Shown here: positions 34,127 through 46,500 of the stretch, in pieces
Layout of the letters: every line of letters begins with the position of its first letter
Position numbering within the stretch: the first letter of the stretch is position 1
Assembly (NCBI GenBank): GCA_027886185.1
Contig: WOAB01000583.1
Coordinates: 2,046,001 to 2,110,000, forward strand
Source of the DNA: Rheum nobile
Taxonomy: Eukaryota; Streptophyta; Magnoliopsida; Caryophyllales; Polygonaceae
Direction: 5' to 3'
Length of the DNA stretch: 64,000 bases
Made by a program: the position numbers and the translations under genes
The notes under the pieces: model-generated
Database searches by the model: none
What the model was told of the DNA's origin: nothing
The model's input: the letters and a program-made list of their open reading frames with translations, nothing else

Positions 34127-35799
34127 TTTCTTAAGTAAAAGGGAATAGTTATGAAATACTAATCAAGCAATACATGCATTAATCATCCAGTTTTTCTAAT
34201 GTGTGTCCATGGACACATGTTAAGAGTCTAAATTTAGAACTATTTCCAAAATATTTCCTAAAGTCGAAAGGGTGAACCCTAAAAAAAAAATTAAACTAAT
34301 AGCTAAAAACAATTATTACTAAATATGGAGGTTTTATTGTATGCCCATGGATACACATTAAAAAAATTCTTAATCATATACAGAAAGAGTGCAGAAATAG
34401 ATTCTCCTAATATATTTTTTGGTAGAATAGACTCTCTTAATTTATACTCCGTTAAAGATAAGTATATTTTAATATATAGTAACATTTTCTAGCAATTTTT
34501 TTTAATAGTAACATATTTGTTCTGTTTATAATTTGTCGTCTTCATTAAAAATTGTCATCTACTTGATCCCGTGTATTTATCCGAGCCATCAATTTCCAAC
34601 CAATAAAATGCCAAAATGATTATCAGTTCTCCAACATTATATGGCGGGTTTGTTGTAATTCTTAAGAAACATCATTCTCTATAACTAAGAAAATAATCAT
34701 CCTCTCGTTCTCAAATTGCCAATAACGTACGTAGTGACTTTTGCCATATATTTCATTGTTAAGTGGATAGTGAAATGTTAGCACTAGCTGCTGTTTGGAA
34801 GCTAGTTGAATTTTAATTATTTTGGCTCTTTAGGTTTAATTAATATTATATAAAATGGCTGGTATATAGATGTTGTGACTTGCGACTTGTGAGTGATCCT
34901 CAAAATAATCCCATCTTTAGTTTTAGTTTTGATTCTTTCGAAAGATCTTATTCTTTTTCGAAATAATAATTTATTTCCGTTAGATTGGAATTTAAAATGG
35001 AGTATATTAGATTTGAACTCTGGTGGGAAACTTAATGAGTTTAAAGGTGCAAATATATTCCAAATTTTTTTATTAACATTCAGTTAATTTAGTAATTTGA
35101 CGATGAGTTTTCTTAAACGTTTTATTTAGAAGTTTTAAATTCAATTCATGTTGGAGGCGTGTATGAAGACACTGATTTTGGAAGATCGGAATCTATTCCT
35201 TCAATGACCAACCGGGATATTAAAGCGACTCTAGACAGTTAATTCAAACAATCAAGAACTAAATAGAAAATAGTCCAAAAACCTGTGACAGAACTAGAAC
35301 ATGTGTCTTTTAAGCTCTAAAGTCTAAAGTCTACCTCTACGGCTCTACAGCCATATTGTACGATCATTAATCTCACACCAATTATATACAAGCTTAAAAT
35401 ATGCAACCTTGAGTTTTAAGTTGAAAGGAGATATATGCAAACTGGCCGGGAGAAAAGCAAAAAAGTGTAAGAATTATGCATGCATGCAACTATGAAAATG
35501 ACATGACATTCTAAGTTTAAGCCGCCACATAAAATAAACAGTTTTACCATATCTTATTATTTCCGAACCTTTTTACCCCACCTCCCGGGGAGATACTATA
35601 TATTCCAATAGGGACATAATGATAAAACTATAGAGAAGGGATGTTAAAAGGGAGGAAAATATAGTGGATTTGTAAAGGGAGTATACTTTCCTATAAATAT
35701 ATTATACCTCTCTCTAATTTTTATTATATAGCCATTATAGGTCTTTATTTTTTGTTATTTTTTTACAGTCAAGAACTAGGTTGCCTTTTTAGAAAATGA
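34127..35799. other. AT-rich stretch, no gene seen
   Basis: A perfect 16-bp palindrome TGTGTCCATGGACACA lies near 34203, with a weaker relative near 34333. Otherwise no recognisable element. Confidence 0.4.
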
Positions 35800-36485
35800 C
35801 TAACCTAAATTATTCTTTCGGATAATCATAAGAAAAGCCTTCAACATAGGGTGAAGGGTCTCATTATGAACAACAATGCTGGAAAGTTCAGCAAGACGAA
35901 AAGAATTCATATTGCAGGCAAAAGAAGTAAGGAAATTTGCCGCTTGATTTGCTTCTTTGTAGAAGTGTCGAATACGGACATCTTCAAAGTAGGCAAGAAA
36001 ATTTCTGGTATCACGAATGATCATGTCAATCTCTGAGGGAATACCCACATGCCCAGCCGATGAAGTCTGAGACCTTTTGAGGTGAGAAATTTGTAGATAA
36101 GAGCTGGTTGAGGCTGGTGTTGTATAGACATCTATCATTCCAGAAGTCAATGATCTGACCATTACCCAATTACCATTTTAGTTGTTTTTGGAAATCTTTC
36201 CTGAGACTAAGAAGTCTAGAGAACTTCCAAGAGAAGTTACTGGGCTGGATGTCAAATAGGTTCTCCTTCTTTATATATTTTTCATTTACAATTCGCACCC
36301 GGGCATTGTCTGATTCCGTGATAATCTTCCAAAGGAGTTTCATTTGTAATGATTTGTTATTTACCTCTGCAGTGCGAAAACCCAGACCACCATTCTGTTT
36401 TGGTGTACATATACGATCCCAACTAATGAGCGAGTCAAAATTAGAGGTGTCTATTTTGTTCCAAAAAATATTCTTATTAATTTAA
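35800..36485 (-). pseudogene. LINE ORF2 remnant: RT C-terminus joined to RNase H tail
   Basis: Minus-strand reading from 36485 gives SNFDSLISWDRICTPKQNGG and LGFRTAEVNNKSLQMKLLWK, the block after reverse transcriptase in plant L1-type LINEs. After 36180 the zinc-binding region is missing, and 35800-36162 encodes the end of the RNase H domain (EIDMIIRDTRNFLAYFEDVR then IRHFYKEANQAANFL, corresponding to hvyReaNxxADxLA). An internal deletion therefore joins the two parts. Dead remnant. Confidence 0.7.
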
Positions 36486-36769
36486 TTAATTTTGTCTAAA
36501 ATTCCTTTAGGAAGAAGAAAACTTAAATTAGAGGAGTTTCATTCATAATAGGTCTTTAGTTGACATAAAGTAGGTTATATTATAGAGGAAGCGCTTCATA
36601 TTATAATAATTATGTAAGAGAAATAAGAATCATATTAAATCGTTAGATTTAAGAGAAAGAATGGTTCAAATTCGATTTTTAATATTAAAAGGGTAAAAAT
36701 TTAGCATGATTACTTTTTTTCATTATTATACGCGTTTATTTGGAAGCACCCTCTGAATATATTTTCGAT

Positions 36770-37375
36770 GTTTATCACTTTTGTCTCTAAATGTTCACCA
36801 CTTTTGTCCTAAATGTTCATCACTTTTGTACCTAGATGTTTATCATTTTTTTATACATGTATGTTTATCGTTTTTCTCTTATATGTTCATCATTGTTCGA
36901 GTGAACATGTTTTTGATGTTCATCACTTCTGTCATTTGATGTTCATCACTTTCATGCCCAGATATTCACCACTTTTATGCCTAGATGTTCATCCATTTTT
37001 TATGCATTTATGTTCATAATTTCTTCTAATACATTCATAATTTTTTGCGTAAACATGTCTTAGATGTTCACCATTTTTCCTTTAATGTTCATCACTTTCA
37101 TGCCCATATATTCACCACTTTTGTACCTAGATGTTTATCATTTTTTTATATATCCACGTTCATCGTTATTCTCCTATACGTTCATAATTTTTTGCGTGAA
37201 CATGTCTTAGATGTTCATCACTTTTGTCCATAAATGTTTACCACTTTTGTACCTAGATGCTCATCACTTTAGTACCTAAATGTCCATCATTTTTTTATGC
37301 ATGCATATTCATCGATTTTCTCTTATGCGTTCATCACTTTTCGTTGTGAACATGTCTTACATGTTCATCGATTTA
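36770..37375. repeat. minisatellite, period about 147 bp, four units
   Basis: Units marked by GTGAACATGT at about 36900, 37052, 37196 and 37341, each made of shorter ATGTTCATCACTTTT subunits. Open frames rich in Val-His-His-Phe are by-products of the repeat. Confidence 0.8.
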
Positions 37376-37499
37376 CATTTGGAATGTGTATTACACTAAT
37401 GTGAAAATTCAATCCTTAGGACATTTCCATTTATGCATGAGTTTGTTTTGGATGTAGGTTTTATTTAAGTAAATCACGGATTACACTAAAATGGGGGAG

Positions 37500-37925
37500 G
37501 AATATTGGTGATTTTAGTGTCATCGGTCATTTTTGTGTGATCGGGATTCGCTCAAGACCTATGGAGTTCGATCAGCTCAATACGGGTTCGAGAGTGTAGA
37601 GTGCACACCCGTATGCGCGAGTTAATATGGAATTGGGGCTACAGTCGTCACACTTTGCGGGTTAGCGGATGCAAAATGTATAAACAATGTAACATAACAA
37701 AGTGCACCGGAGTGAGACTTTGAAGCGTGAGACTTGCGCACGGCCGTGCGGTTTTATGCATGGGCCGTGCGGCCCTCTCGGTAATGATATCGCACGATCG
37801 TGCAGTCTAGTGCATATGTCATGCAGTACGTATGGTAATGTCCAGTTTTGTGTACACAAGGAAGTGCACGGCCGTGCGTTTTAGTGCACTGGCCTTGCGG
37901 TTTTGGCAATTGGGCAAGGTACTGG
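37500..37925 (+). mobile_element. LTR-like fragment with GCACGGCCGTGC palindromes
   Basis: A purine tract (AAAATGGGGGAGGAATA) precedes TTGGTGATTTTAGTGTCATC, as a polypurine tract would precede a 3' LTR; the same start occurs at 8657. Perfect 12-bp palindromes lie at 37738-37749 (GCACGGCCGTGC), 37792-37803 (GCACGATCGTGC) and 37866-37877 (GCACGGCCGTGC). Element boundaries are unclear. Confidence 0.5.
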
Positions 37926-38205
37926 AATTTCGAGCAGCTATGGACTACTGTGAGCTGCGCGAGATCTCCTTTACAGGACCGATTTTCACATGGGATAATG
38001 GTCGTGAGGGGGTTTTGCTAATGAGATGTGGATGAATCTCTTTCCAGGCGCCCGTAGACCACCTGGACCTCTGTGGGTTTGATCATATTGCCCTCAATCC
38101 CAATCCGGCAGATAATGAACAATCGAGTAGTAAAGGGACACGCCCATTCAGATTCGATTCGAGGCTATGTGGCTTCACGATGAATGGAAACAAAGAAGGT
38201 AACTA
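37926..38205 (+). pseudogene. LINE endonuclease C-terminal fragment
   Basis: Reads DYCELREISFTGPIFTWDNG, then after a frame change VDHLDLCGFDHIALN and RPFRFDSRLWLHDEW. These match the end of the AP-type endonuclease in plant LINEs (GPxFTWxN, then DHxPI, then FRFExxWL). Frameshifts make it non-functional. It abuts the LTR-like fragment to its left. Confidence 0.7.
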
Positions 38206-38421
38206 ACCCTAAAGCCACTCCACTGTTGTCGGCTAATCTCTACCCATAGTTTTTTTAGCCTCCTCGTAAGCTTAGATATAACATCTCCTTAATCTAATAC
38301 TACTAAAGAACTTGTCCTCCAATCTAATAATTAACTAATTTGCAATGATTGATTTATAAATCAATCTAATGTATACAAAAAAAAAATTGAAAAAACCTAC
38401 CAATACAAAATTAGGGATAAA

Positions 38422-39117
38422 CTAGCATGTGTTCCCGTGCCTTACACGGGTATGACTATATATTTTAAGAATGAATTTAAATTTATTTATAGTATGTAAA
38501 AAAAATAGAGAAATATATAGGAAAATTAACATGATATATCGGAAAGATAATTTCGTGATTGGAATAATTTATAAGGTGTATTGTATGATGAAAATTGAAG
38601 GTAGATATGTGAATTTATATTAATAGAAGAAAATATAAATTAGAATTTTTATATAATTATTAAAAATATAACTACACTAAAATAAAACTACATATTGTAT
38701 TCTCTATAATGGAGCTTACAGACAATCAATTTAAATATATTAAGTATGATAATAATGTTTTTGGTAAGTGCATAATTATATGTATGTTGGTGGATGAACC
38801 GTATAACGTTAACTATTTACGGACCATCTATGTATATACATATCTTTATAATGGAGTTTACGGACCATTAACATACATATTATATAATGGACACTAATTA
38901 AGTATGATAATAATGTTTTTGGCAAGTGTAGAATTATCATGTACAATGGGAAAAAATTTGGGGCGGTAATTTAAGAAATTTGTATAAATAAAAGTTAAAA
39001 TAAATTGTAACAGAATAAGGGTGAATAGGTAAATGTACATAATTATTTGATGACGTGACATACTTAGATGAACGACACGTAAGAAAGATAATTGCGGCTT
39101 TAGTAGTAGTATATAGA
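38422..39117 (-). mobile_element. non-autonomous Helitron (-), 696 bp
   Basis: On the minus strand it starts TCTATATACTACTACTAAAG and ends with hairpin CCCGTG-loop-CACGGG and ACATGCTAG before a T. The good 3' hairpin, CTAG end and A/T insertion site make this the clearest Helitron here. No coding sequence. Confidence 0.65.
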
Positions 39118-39244
39118 TAGATAATTTACTTACTTCACAATATTATCTAATAATTTATGAGGACATATTGGATATTCTATCATGATTGAGGATCTTGTAC
39201 AACAGGCCCTTATCGTACAATATGCGAAGCGATCTCGGTCGTCG

Positions 39245-39540
39245 ATTTTTTTTTATCAACATTTTTTTTTTCATCCCCTGATCATTCTGGAATAACCTAT
39301 ATAGAAGGTTCACAAATAAGCTCTTAACGTTCATTTATTTGTGCACCGAAGTTCACAAATAAGCTTTAAATGCACAAAGAAATGTGTTTGAACATGAACA
39401 TGTTATATGTGAACCTTACCGCATAAAAAAATGAACATGTAGTACTTACATGTGAACGTCAATAATCGTCTATTCTAAAACGATCAGAGACGGAAAAAAA
39501 AAAGTTGTTGACCGAAAAAAAAAAAAAAAAAAAAAAAAAG
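39245..39540. mobile_element. fold-back MITE with poly-T/poly-A termini
   Basis: The ends are inverted over about 50 bp: ATCAACA, a T run and CTGATCATTCTGGAATA on the left; TATTCTAAAACGATCAG, an A run and GTTGTTGAC on the right. It includes a run of about 25 A at 39516-39539. No duplication was identified. Confidence 0.45.
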
Positions 39541-40099
39541 TTTGTCGTATTTACGGTTATGTCACCGCATCACTATTCACTTTTTTCACCTCTTTTAATC
39601 TCAGTCATCCATCTCCTTGATTCAATGACCCATAATATTTCTCATGTTGTACAATAATGACCAAATGTATCTGAAACTCCCTCATTCTATCATTGTTGTT
39701 TTCAATTTCCAATTTTGAAATATATAGCACCATATATCTTCTTGTTTATTCAAACATTACATATAATTAACTATCCCTCACTAATAATTTTTATCCGGAT
39801 ATGTAAATAGAAGAAGAAAAGAGAATTAAGCAACAAAAGAAAATAGAAATAAGAATGAGAATTGGATCCACTTAGGTGGGCTGGTGTTAGACAAATTGTG
39901 ATTGGAAACTCGGCGTGCTAACATGGGCTTCTTCCCCTTCCTCTTTCTACTTTGATGGCTTATGAGTTATGACTCTCATTAGCTATGTTAATTTATAGCA
40001 TGCTATATACACGTTCTTTATTGGTCTTTATATATAATCTGGTGTGTCAAAGATAGATATACGCCATAGATTAAAGTATCAAGTAATTAAGATACCCCA

Positions 40100-40763
40100 A
40101 AGTGATAAAAAAAAAAAAAAAAATGGAGTACGCCAAATTCCGCGGCACCAAAATTTTGCATCAAATCTAGTGCGCTCGAGAATGGCGTATGCCAGAAATT
40201 GGCGTACGCTTTTTAGGTTAAAAGTTGCGGTGTAACTCTCTTATTCTTCCCCCTCTCCTCTCTTAATTTGTAACAACGATGTGATTCTCCTCTATTCTCT
40301 CTCCTTTCTCAAATTCTCTCGTGAAAAACACACGTGGCAAAGCTCTAGGCGGCGACGAGGCAGAAAGGCGACCAATTTTGGGCTGGGAAGCACGGAAACC
40401 CCTCGGAAGGGGAGGTTTCGGTGTCCGAAGCGGGGAAGCGGAGAGGAAGCGGCGGAAAACGCCTAGAAATGGTCAAACACGGTCAAATTTTCGAAAACCC
40501 TTTGGAAACAGTCAAGACACACCATAGAAACGGATCTCTGCATTTACACCGCCCAAACAGTAAGGAAGACGAGTGGAGGAAAGTGGCCGCCTAGTTTCCC
40601 CACACCGGCCATGCGTTTGCATCGACCAGTCGCACCGCTCCATACCACAATCACACCACTCTCATGAGTTTGAGTTGTAGCGGCGCTCTCCTCTTTGTTT
40701 TGTGGCTCAGGGTTGTGCAGCAGCGAAGCTCTCCTACTCTGTTTAGGGTACAACACTCTCCAC
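40100..40763. other. GC-rich unassigned block
   Basis: Contains GGCGTACGC and GGCGTATGCC motifs (40128-40210) and a segment with GGCGACGAGGCAGAAAGG and GACCAATTTTGGG that recurs in altered form at about 41583-41650. Short overlapping frames lack domain signatures. Possibly leader sequence of an old element. Confidence 0.3.
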
Positions 40764-41267
40764 TAGGGATGGCAACGGGGCGGGGATTCCCCATTCCCCG
40801 TGGGGAATCCCCGCTACGGGGACGGGAAATTTAAACGGGGATAAACGGGGATGGGGGCGGGGGGAAACTTAAAAAACGAGCGGGGCGGGGATAGAGGTCC
40901 CCACCCCGTCCCCGGCTGGGAAACCTGCGGGGATCCCCGCCGTATACAATATTTTTGTGATTTTCTTAACCTTAAATCCTAAATTTTATATTGTTTAGTC
41001 CCTAAACCTTGTACCCTTTAGACGTTAAACCATAAATCTCAAATTATTTATACCATAAATCGTAATAATATATAAATTTAGACAAAATTAAAAAAAATTA
41101 TGTGTAGTGAAACGGGGACGGGGATCCCCGACGGGGAGCAGGGCCCCGGCGGGGACGGGGGAAGATTTTGATTCCCGTTCGGGGACGGGGGCGGGGACTG
41201 GGGCCAAAAACGGGGACAGGACGAGGAGAGTACTCCCCGCCCCGAACCCGCCCCGTTGCCATCCCTA
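40764..41267. mobile_element. hAT MITE 2, G-rich termini
   Basis: 504 bp, termini TAGGGATGGCAACGGGGCGG and the reverse complement ending GCCATCCCTA, perfect 8-bp duplication CTCTCCAC (40756-40763, 41268-41275). It is related to the MITE at 31016 by termini and the dense GGGGACGGGG runs. Confidence 0.92.
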
Positions 41268-42137
41268 CTCTCCACATTGTATTGTGGCTTGGGCCACTTC
41301 TAATGGGCTACATAAATTAAGGCCCAAGTTAATTTTGTTGCTTCTATGGCCAACTAAAGTAGCAAAGTTGAATTGAAGTTCAACTAAAATTACATAAAGA
41401 GCCCTAAAAATACAAGAAACTAAAAAAATGTACTAATCTTTATAAGAATTTTAAAATAATATATAATTATATCCCTGTTTCCTAGCCGTTTCCATTTCCT
41501 CTATTTTTTGAATTTGCCGCTTCTCGGTGTCCCGCCATTTCCGTTTCCTGTTTCTGCTTCCGTGCTACATAGATTTTGGGCGGTGGCGAGGCAAAACAAC
41601 GGCCAATTTTGGGAGGCAGAACAACGACCAATTTTGAACGGCGACGAGGCATGCACTCTTCCGTAGACAAAAGTTGATGTGGCGGCAATGCTCTAGGCGA
41701 TAACGGCGATGCTCGAGGCGACGGTGGCGACGTGGCTGGTGGTGGTGAAGGGCTAGTCGGGGTTGAAGAGGTGGGGCGTTGGCGAGGCAGTCGAGGTCCT
41801 TGGACCCGAGGCAGTCGCGACTCTCGGGGGTAGAGGACGAGATAGCAATTCTGAATCAGACCGATTTTCCTTCATCTGCTCTAGGATCGTCCGAAGACGT
41901 TCGTTGGGGTGGCCAAGAGGTATTTATTTAAGAACTTATAAATTTTGATCGCTTCATTAAAACAAAATTTTCTTAATACTATGAATTTTGCTTAATTTTG
42001 GGCATTTGATTATTTGATTGAAACGTCAGGAATTTGTAATTCGACATAGAAATACATAGAATTTAGGATAAAAGTTTTGAAATATAAATAGAATGACTAT
42101 AAATGATTTTTTGAAAAATAGTTGGATTGTTGGAAGG
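41268..42137. other. unassigned block left of hAT MITE 3
   Basis: GC-rich at 41570-41860 with repeated GAGGCARAACAACGRCCAAT segments. A possible exon edge (AAGAGGTATTT) lies near 41920. No protein domain recognised. Confidence 0.3.
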
Positions 42138-42907
42138 CAGGGGCGGACGTAGGGACGAGCGGGGGCACGGACCCCACTCTTTTTTTTCACTTTGCATCGC
42201 TTCCTACCTGAGCCTACCTCCATCCCTTATTTTTCCCTATTCAATGTAATGTTATGTTCAATTGAATCTATAGTGTCTGTGATATGAATAGAGTGTTGAG
42301 ATTATACAGTTTACCTATAAGTTTTTGTTTCTCAAATACGAAATGAATTAGATTGGGTGCTTAGAGAAACATCATATGTCGAAAGTGGACTAATCCAACA
42401 ATCAGAGTACTAGATGATATCATCTTCAATTTTTATTTTTCGATAAGGGTTAAATTGAATTGATATGGAATAGAACATATAAAGTTTATGTTCACCAAAT
42501 ATAAAGCAAATCTAACCATGCCATGTAATTCGACAAGATAAAAGTGAGCACTCCTAAGTAATGTTTAGTTGCCTAAACCACTGATTATTCAACTAATCTC
42601 AGCTTATCATTCTTGTCCCCATTGGTATGAAGATAATTTTTATTATGCATATGTTATGTTCACTCAGTCTCGATTAATTCTTGTTTTGTTGATTTTGTTT
42701 ACACCTCGTCCATGCATTGTTGAATCATTGTTTTGTAATCATGTATCCCTCATAGGAAACTCTTTTAATTTGCTATTAATAATAATTGCATTGGGCTATT
42801 CCCGTCATATTGACTCATTTTTTTTAAAAAAAATTATATTTTAAAATTGATTTTTAGTCACGTAGGATTTGTGCCCCCACTAGGCGAAAATCCTGCGTCC
42901 GCCCCTG
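42138..42907. mobile_element. hAT MITE 3
   Basis: 770 bp, termini CAGGGGCGGACGTAGG and CCTGCGTCCGCCCCTG (same sequence inverted, one indel), with a perfect 8-bp duplication TTGGAAGG (42130-42137, 42908-42915). Different family from MITEs 1 and 2. AT-rich centre without coding sequence. Confidence 0.92.
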
Positions 42908-43539
42908 TTGGAAGGGGAAATATTAGTTAGGATATTGAAACAGATTTTAAAGAAGTGAAATGAATTGTAGTAATTTGGCTTGAATTTTAGGAAATTGTTA
43001 TGAATATTGGACATAGAAATAGATAGAATTTTGGAAAAAATAGATACAATTGGTATGATAGATTTCTTGAAAAATAAATGGAAAGTTGGAAAATATATAG
43101 AATTTAAGGTTTATGGTTTTGAACATTATCTTTATAAATGTTAGTTTCATATATAAATCATATTACTTTTGAAAAAACAACCGCAAAATAATATATATTT
43201 GTAGAATATTACAATGCATGGGATTAATATGAGAACTACATCCAATATCTTCAACCCTAATATTCATTACACTAGAGGATTTGGTGGATGGTTATATATC
43301 GTACAATACTCTTAAAAAAGTTCAATCCCGACTAGGATGGTACGTCCCAACTGTCAACACTTCTTTGATGGAATTCACACCAATAATTTGGAGGGGGAGG
43401 TAGTGGAGGATCATCCTTGAGCCATGCCACAAAAACATTATGTTTATGATAGGTTCCTAAAACCAAAACATCAAAGGAATTTAGTAACATTAAGGTTTAC
43501 CGGTATGAAGTGGTTTCGGGCCCTGACTAAAGTCATCGT

Positions 43540-46500
43540 CAACATCTTGTATGGAGGGCCAAGGCTTCCATGGGATGCCTTAATGTGGTAGGTCAAGTGC
43601 AATCTTATTGTATACATCTCTATTTTCCATATACTCTTCTGCCAACCACATTCGAACTATACGGTATTCAGTCTCTTCCAATCCTACAAGCATAGCTAGG
43701 GTCTGATAGCCATAGTTTTAGTCTGCACCTCCATCTTTACCCCCTTCATGTATTCAAACCAAAAGTAGTCCACATTATGAACTCCGAAGTTGACCCCTAG
43801 ATGCCCAATGGGATCCTTCGGGACTTGTTGCCCGACTCCTTCCTCATCCCCTACAACATGACTCTCACTCTCGAGCGAAACTCCACTTTGTACCTTGCTG
43901 ATGTGGCCCTTCTCTCTAGAACCACATGCTGATCACATAGGGATCTACTTATCATGCCCATCTTCTCCTTCTTCTTTTCATTCTCCTAAACTAAGTCCTC
44001 TTGTGCTCAAACAAGTTCGGTTCCCTCTCCATGGAGTACTTAGTGGATCCGTTTTGATAGATCCATGGAAAGACAAGTCAAAGGCCTCCAAGGAAGAGGC
44101 TCAAAAAAAAGTAAAGTACAAAGTTTACAGTTTCCGACAAATTATGGGCAGTCTTCAATAAAACAGCCATAACTACGGATAGAAAATTGTTATCTAAATT
44201 ATTAAGGATGTATTGGAAAGATGATTCAAAGATATACAACTTTATAGTTTACGTTGAATCCAAACTTCAACAAGAAGATGGTCAAAATTCAGTTTTACAG
44301 AAGACAATACAATTTCCAGCGTGAGTTATTTACTTTCCTTATTTAGTTAGATTTATCTTATCTTATATTTTATTCTTTAATATGTTAATTATTAAAGATT
44401 TTTCTAACCGTTAATCAAGTAATAATTGATATATTTCTTAGATATGATTATATTTTAGATTTTAACTTTTTTTTTTTGTAACGGGTTTAAGCTTTCCTAT
44501 TTAGGGTAACAATTTCTAAAACGAGTGTACTTAATCTATTCCCTCAGGGCATAAGTTAGAAAGACCGTATTATTAATTCCAAAATTCTTAATTAGTTGTA
44601 AGTATTTTGAGGATTAGATATAAAACGTTAGGGTCCAAGCCTGTTTGGTTGGTTCCCTTGATTCTTCTTTTGCAAGTTTCTCTATGTTGTATAGTTTCCT
44701 TATCTTTGGCCTAATATAATTTGCTTCATTTGTAAGAATTAGGAACACTTGTTTAACTTCATTAATAAAACAATGTTCATATTTTGGTTAACTTCATAAA
44801 ATCGAGATTCTCCTTGTTAAATCAATTGGGCATCCCCAAAGAGTCAAAGACTCAACCTTTATCCTACGATCGATATTATTGAGCACTAACGTGTGTTCAT
44901 CAAGGGAGATTCACCACATTGGATCTCATTAATCTATCCTAGGCGTCATCATGTTGGTTGTCTACCTATTCGGTTCATGAAGGTTTTGAAGAAAGGTGCT
45001 TCTTTCAAAGACGGGATGTAGCTTAAAGACGAACCTAATGTGGATCGTGTCCCATAACCTTTGGCCTTCCTTTTGGAAGAATGTCTTTTGGCTCCTTCAA
45101 TGAAGATTCATGTGAATTCTCAATAGCATTTTACAACTCCGTGATTTGGTATACATGGTCTTTTGGCAATTCACCCTCTCGAATTTGTTGTTCATTTCCT
45201 TCCATCTCACCTCTAGAATAGACAAGGGCATTGTGTCATAAATGTGCACATCATCTCTAACCCCTTCCCACACCACTTGCTTTCAAAAGTGGTGTATCTC
45301 ACTCGGCAAGATCGGTATCCTTGTAATGATGGCATTTCCAATTATGTGGACGCACGAGATGTTGAAACAGTTTCTCATCCATTGATCATCACATTCATCC
45401 AGATATTCATCTTTCTCTATATGGTCATAAAAATCTTGTAGAACCTTCAAGCACTTCTCTAAGACTTTGTAAAATAGCCGCGAAAATAACAACCTTATTT
45501 CTGGTGGTAAATCAGCAACCTTCATTGGTGTTTTCGTCTGTGACATCTACATGCTCGCCTTTACCAGAATAATTTGACCCTCGATTTCATGGCGGATCCT
45601 CAATGTCACTCTATTAAAACCTCCTCTACTAGAATCCACATTTATTTAAAGACGACATGCATACTCTGATACTCTCAACCCTATCAAACAACAATATTAA
45701 TTGAATATTGAAAAAAAATCATATAAACGCGTTTGAATGTAAAAGATATACCTATTTAAGTCCTGGTGAAGAAGTGAAGATGAGTATCCTTCCACGCCCT
45801 GACTATGTTTTTCTTATAAGGATTAAGTCATGTCCTCTCCATGTATGAAACAAGGCCACTTTTCCAAGATGTCTTCAAATTTTCAAGCCTCTTTTCGTAG
45901 CTTTCTTACGTGCTTGAACAAAACACTCCCCATCATTAGTCCGCCAAATTCTTAGTTTTAACTTTATCCTTCAAGATTGGGGTGGCATATGCCTCGATGT
46001 TGTGTTTAATATGCACCCAACAAAAAAGGTGTACACTTGATGCAAAAAATTGAACGATTGCATTGATGAGAGCCTTTTCTCGATCAAACATTATGGCCGT
46101 TGGCTTTACTCCCAGATCTTCAAACATTTTATCACTTTTATCATTATAAACCTATAATGCAAAACGCCTTCCTCCCGCGTAACTGCATAGGTAATGTTGA
46201 ACGTCTTGCCAGTGAAAGTAAAACCAATTATCTCCACCAAAGACATCACATACATATGGATAAATGTAAGAAACAAAACAATATAAACCGTCATCTCCCT
46301 ACGATCCTCGTACTGAATCTTTTGTAGAAAGTTGGAAACTTGTTTTGTTGATGTTATATTCTGGGGTTCAAGCTTCTCAACTCCGAAACAATAGTCTTCG
46401 ACGTCAAAAACCGATCGAACAACCTCTTAGTCAAGTGTTCCTAATCTGGCGTCATTCGACCCATGTATGCATCGCCAATGAAGCTAAGTCGGAAGCCTAT

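Noticed and set aside
39516..39539. Poly-A run as a LINE or processed-gene tail
   Set aside because: It is matched by an inverted T-rich end at about 39249-39280, so a fold-back MITE explains it better.
40281..40527. Two overlapping Arg/Gly-rich frames
   Set aside because: They overlap each other in different frames, with no domain and no splice or start support.
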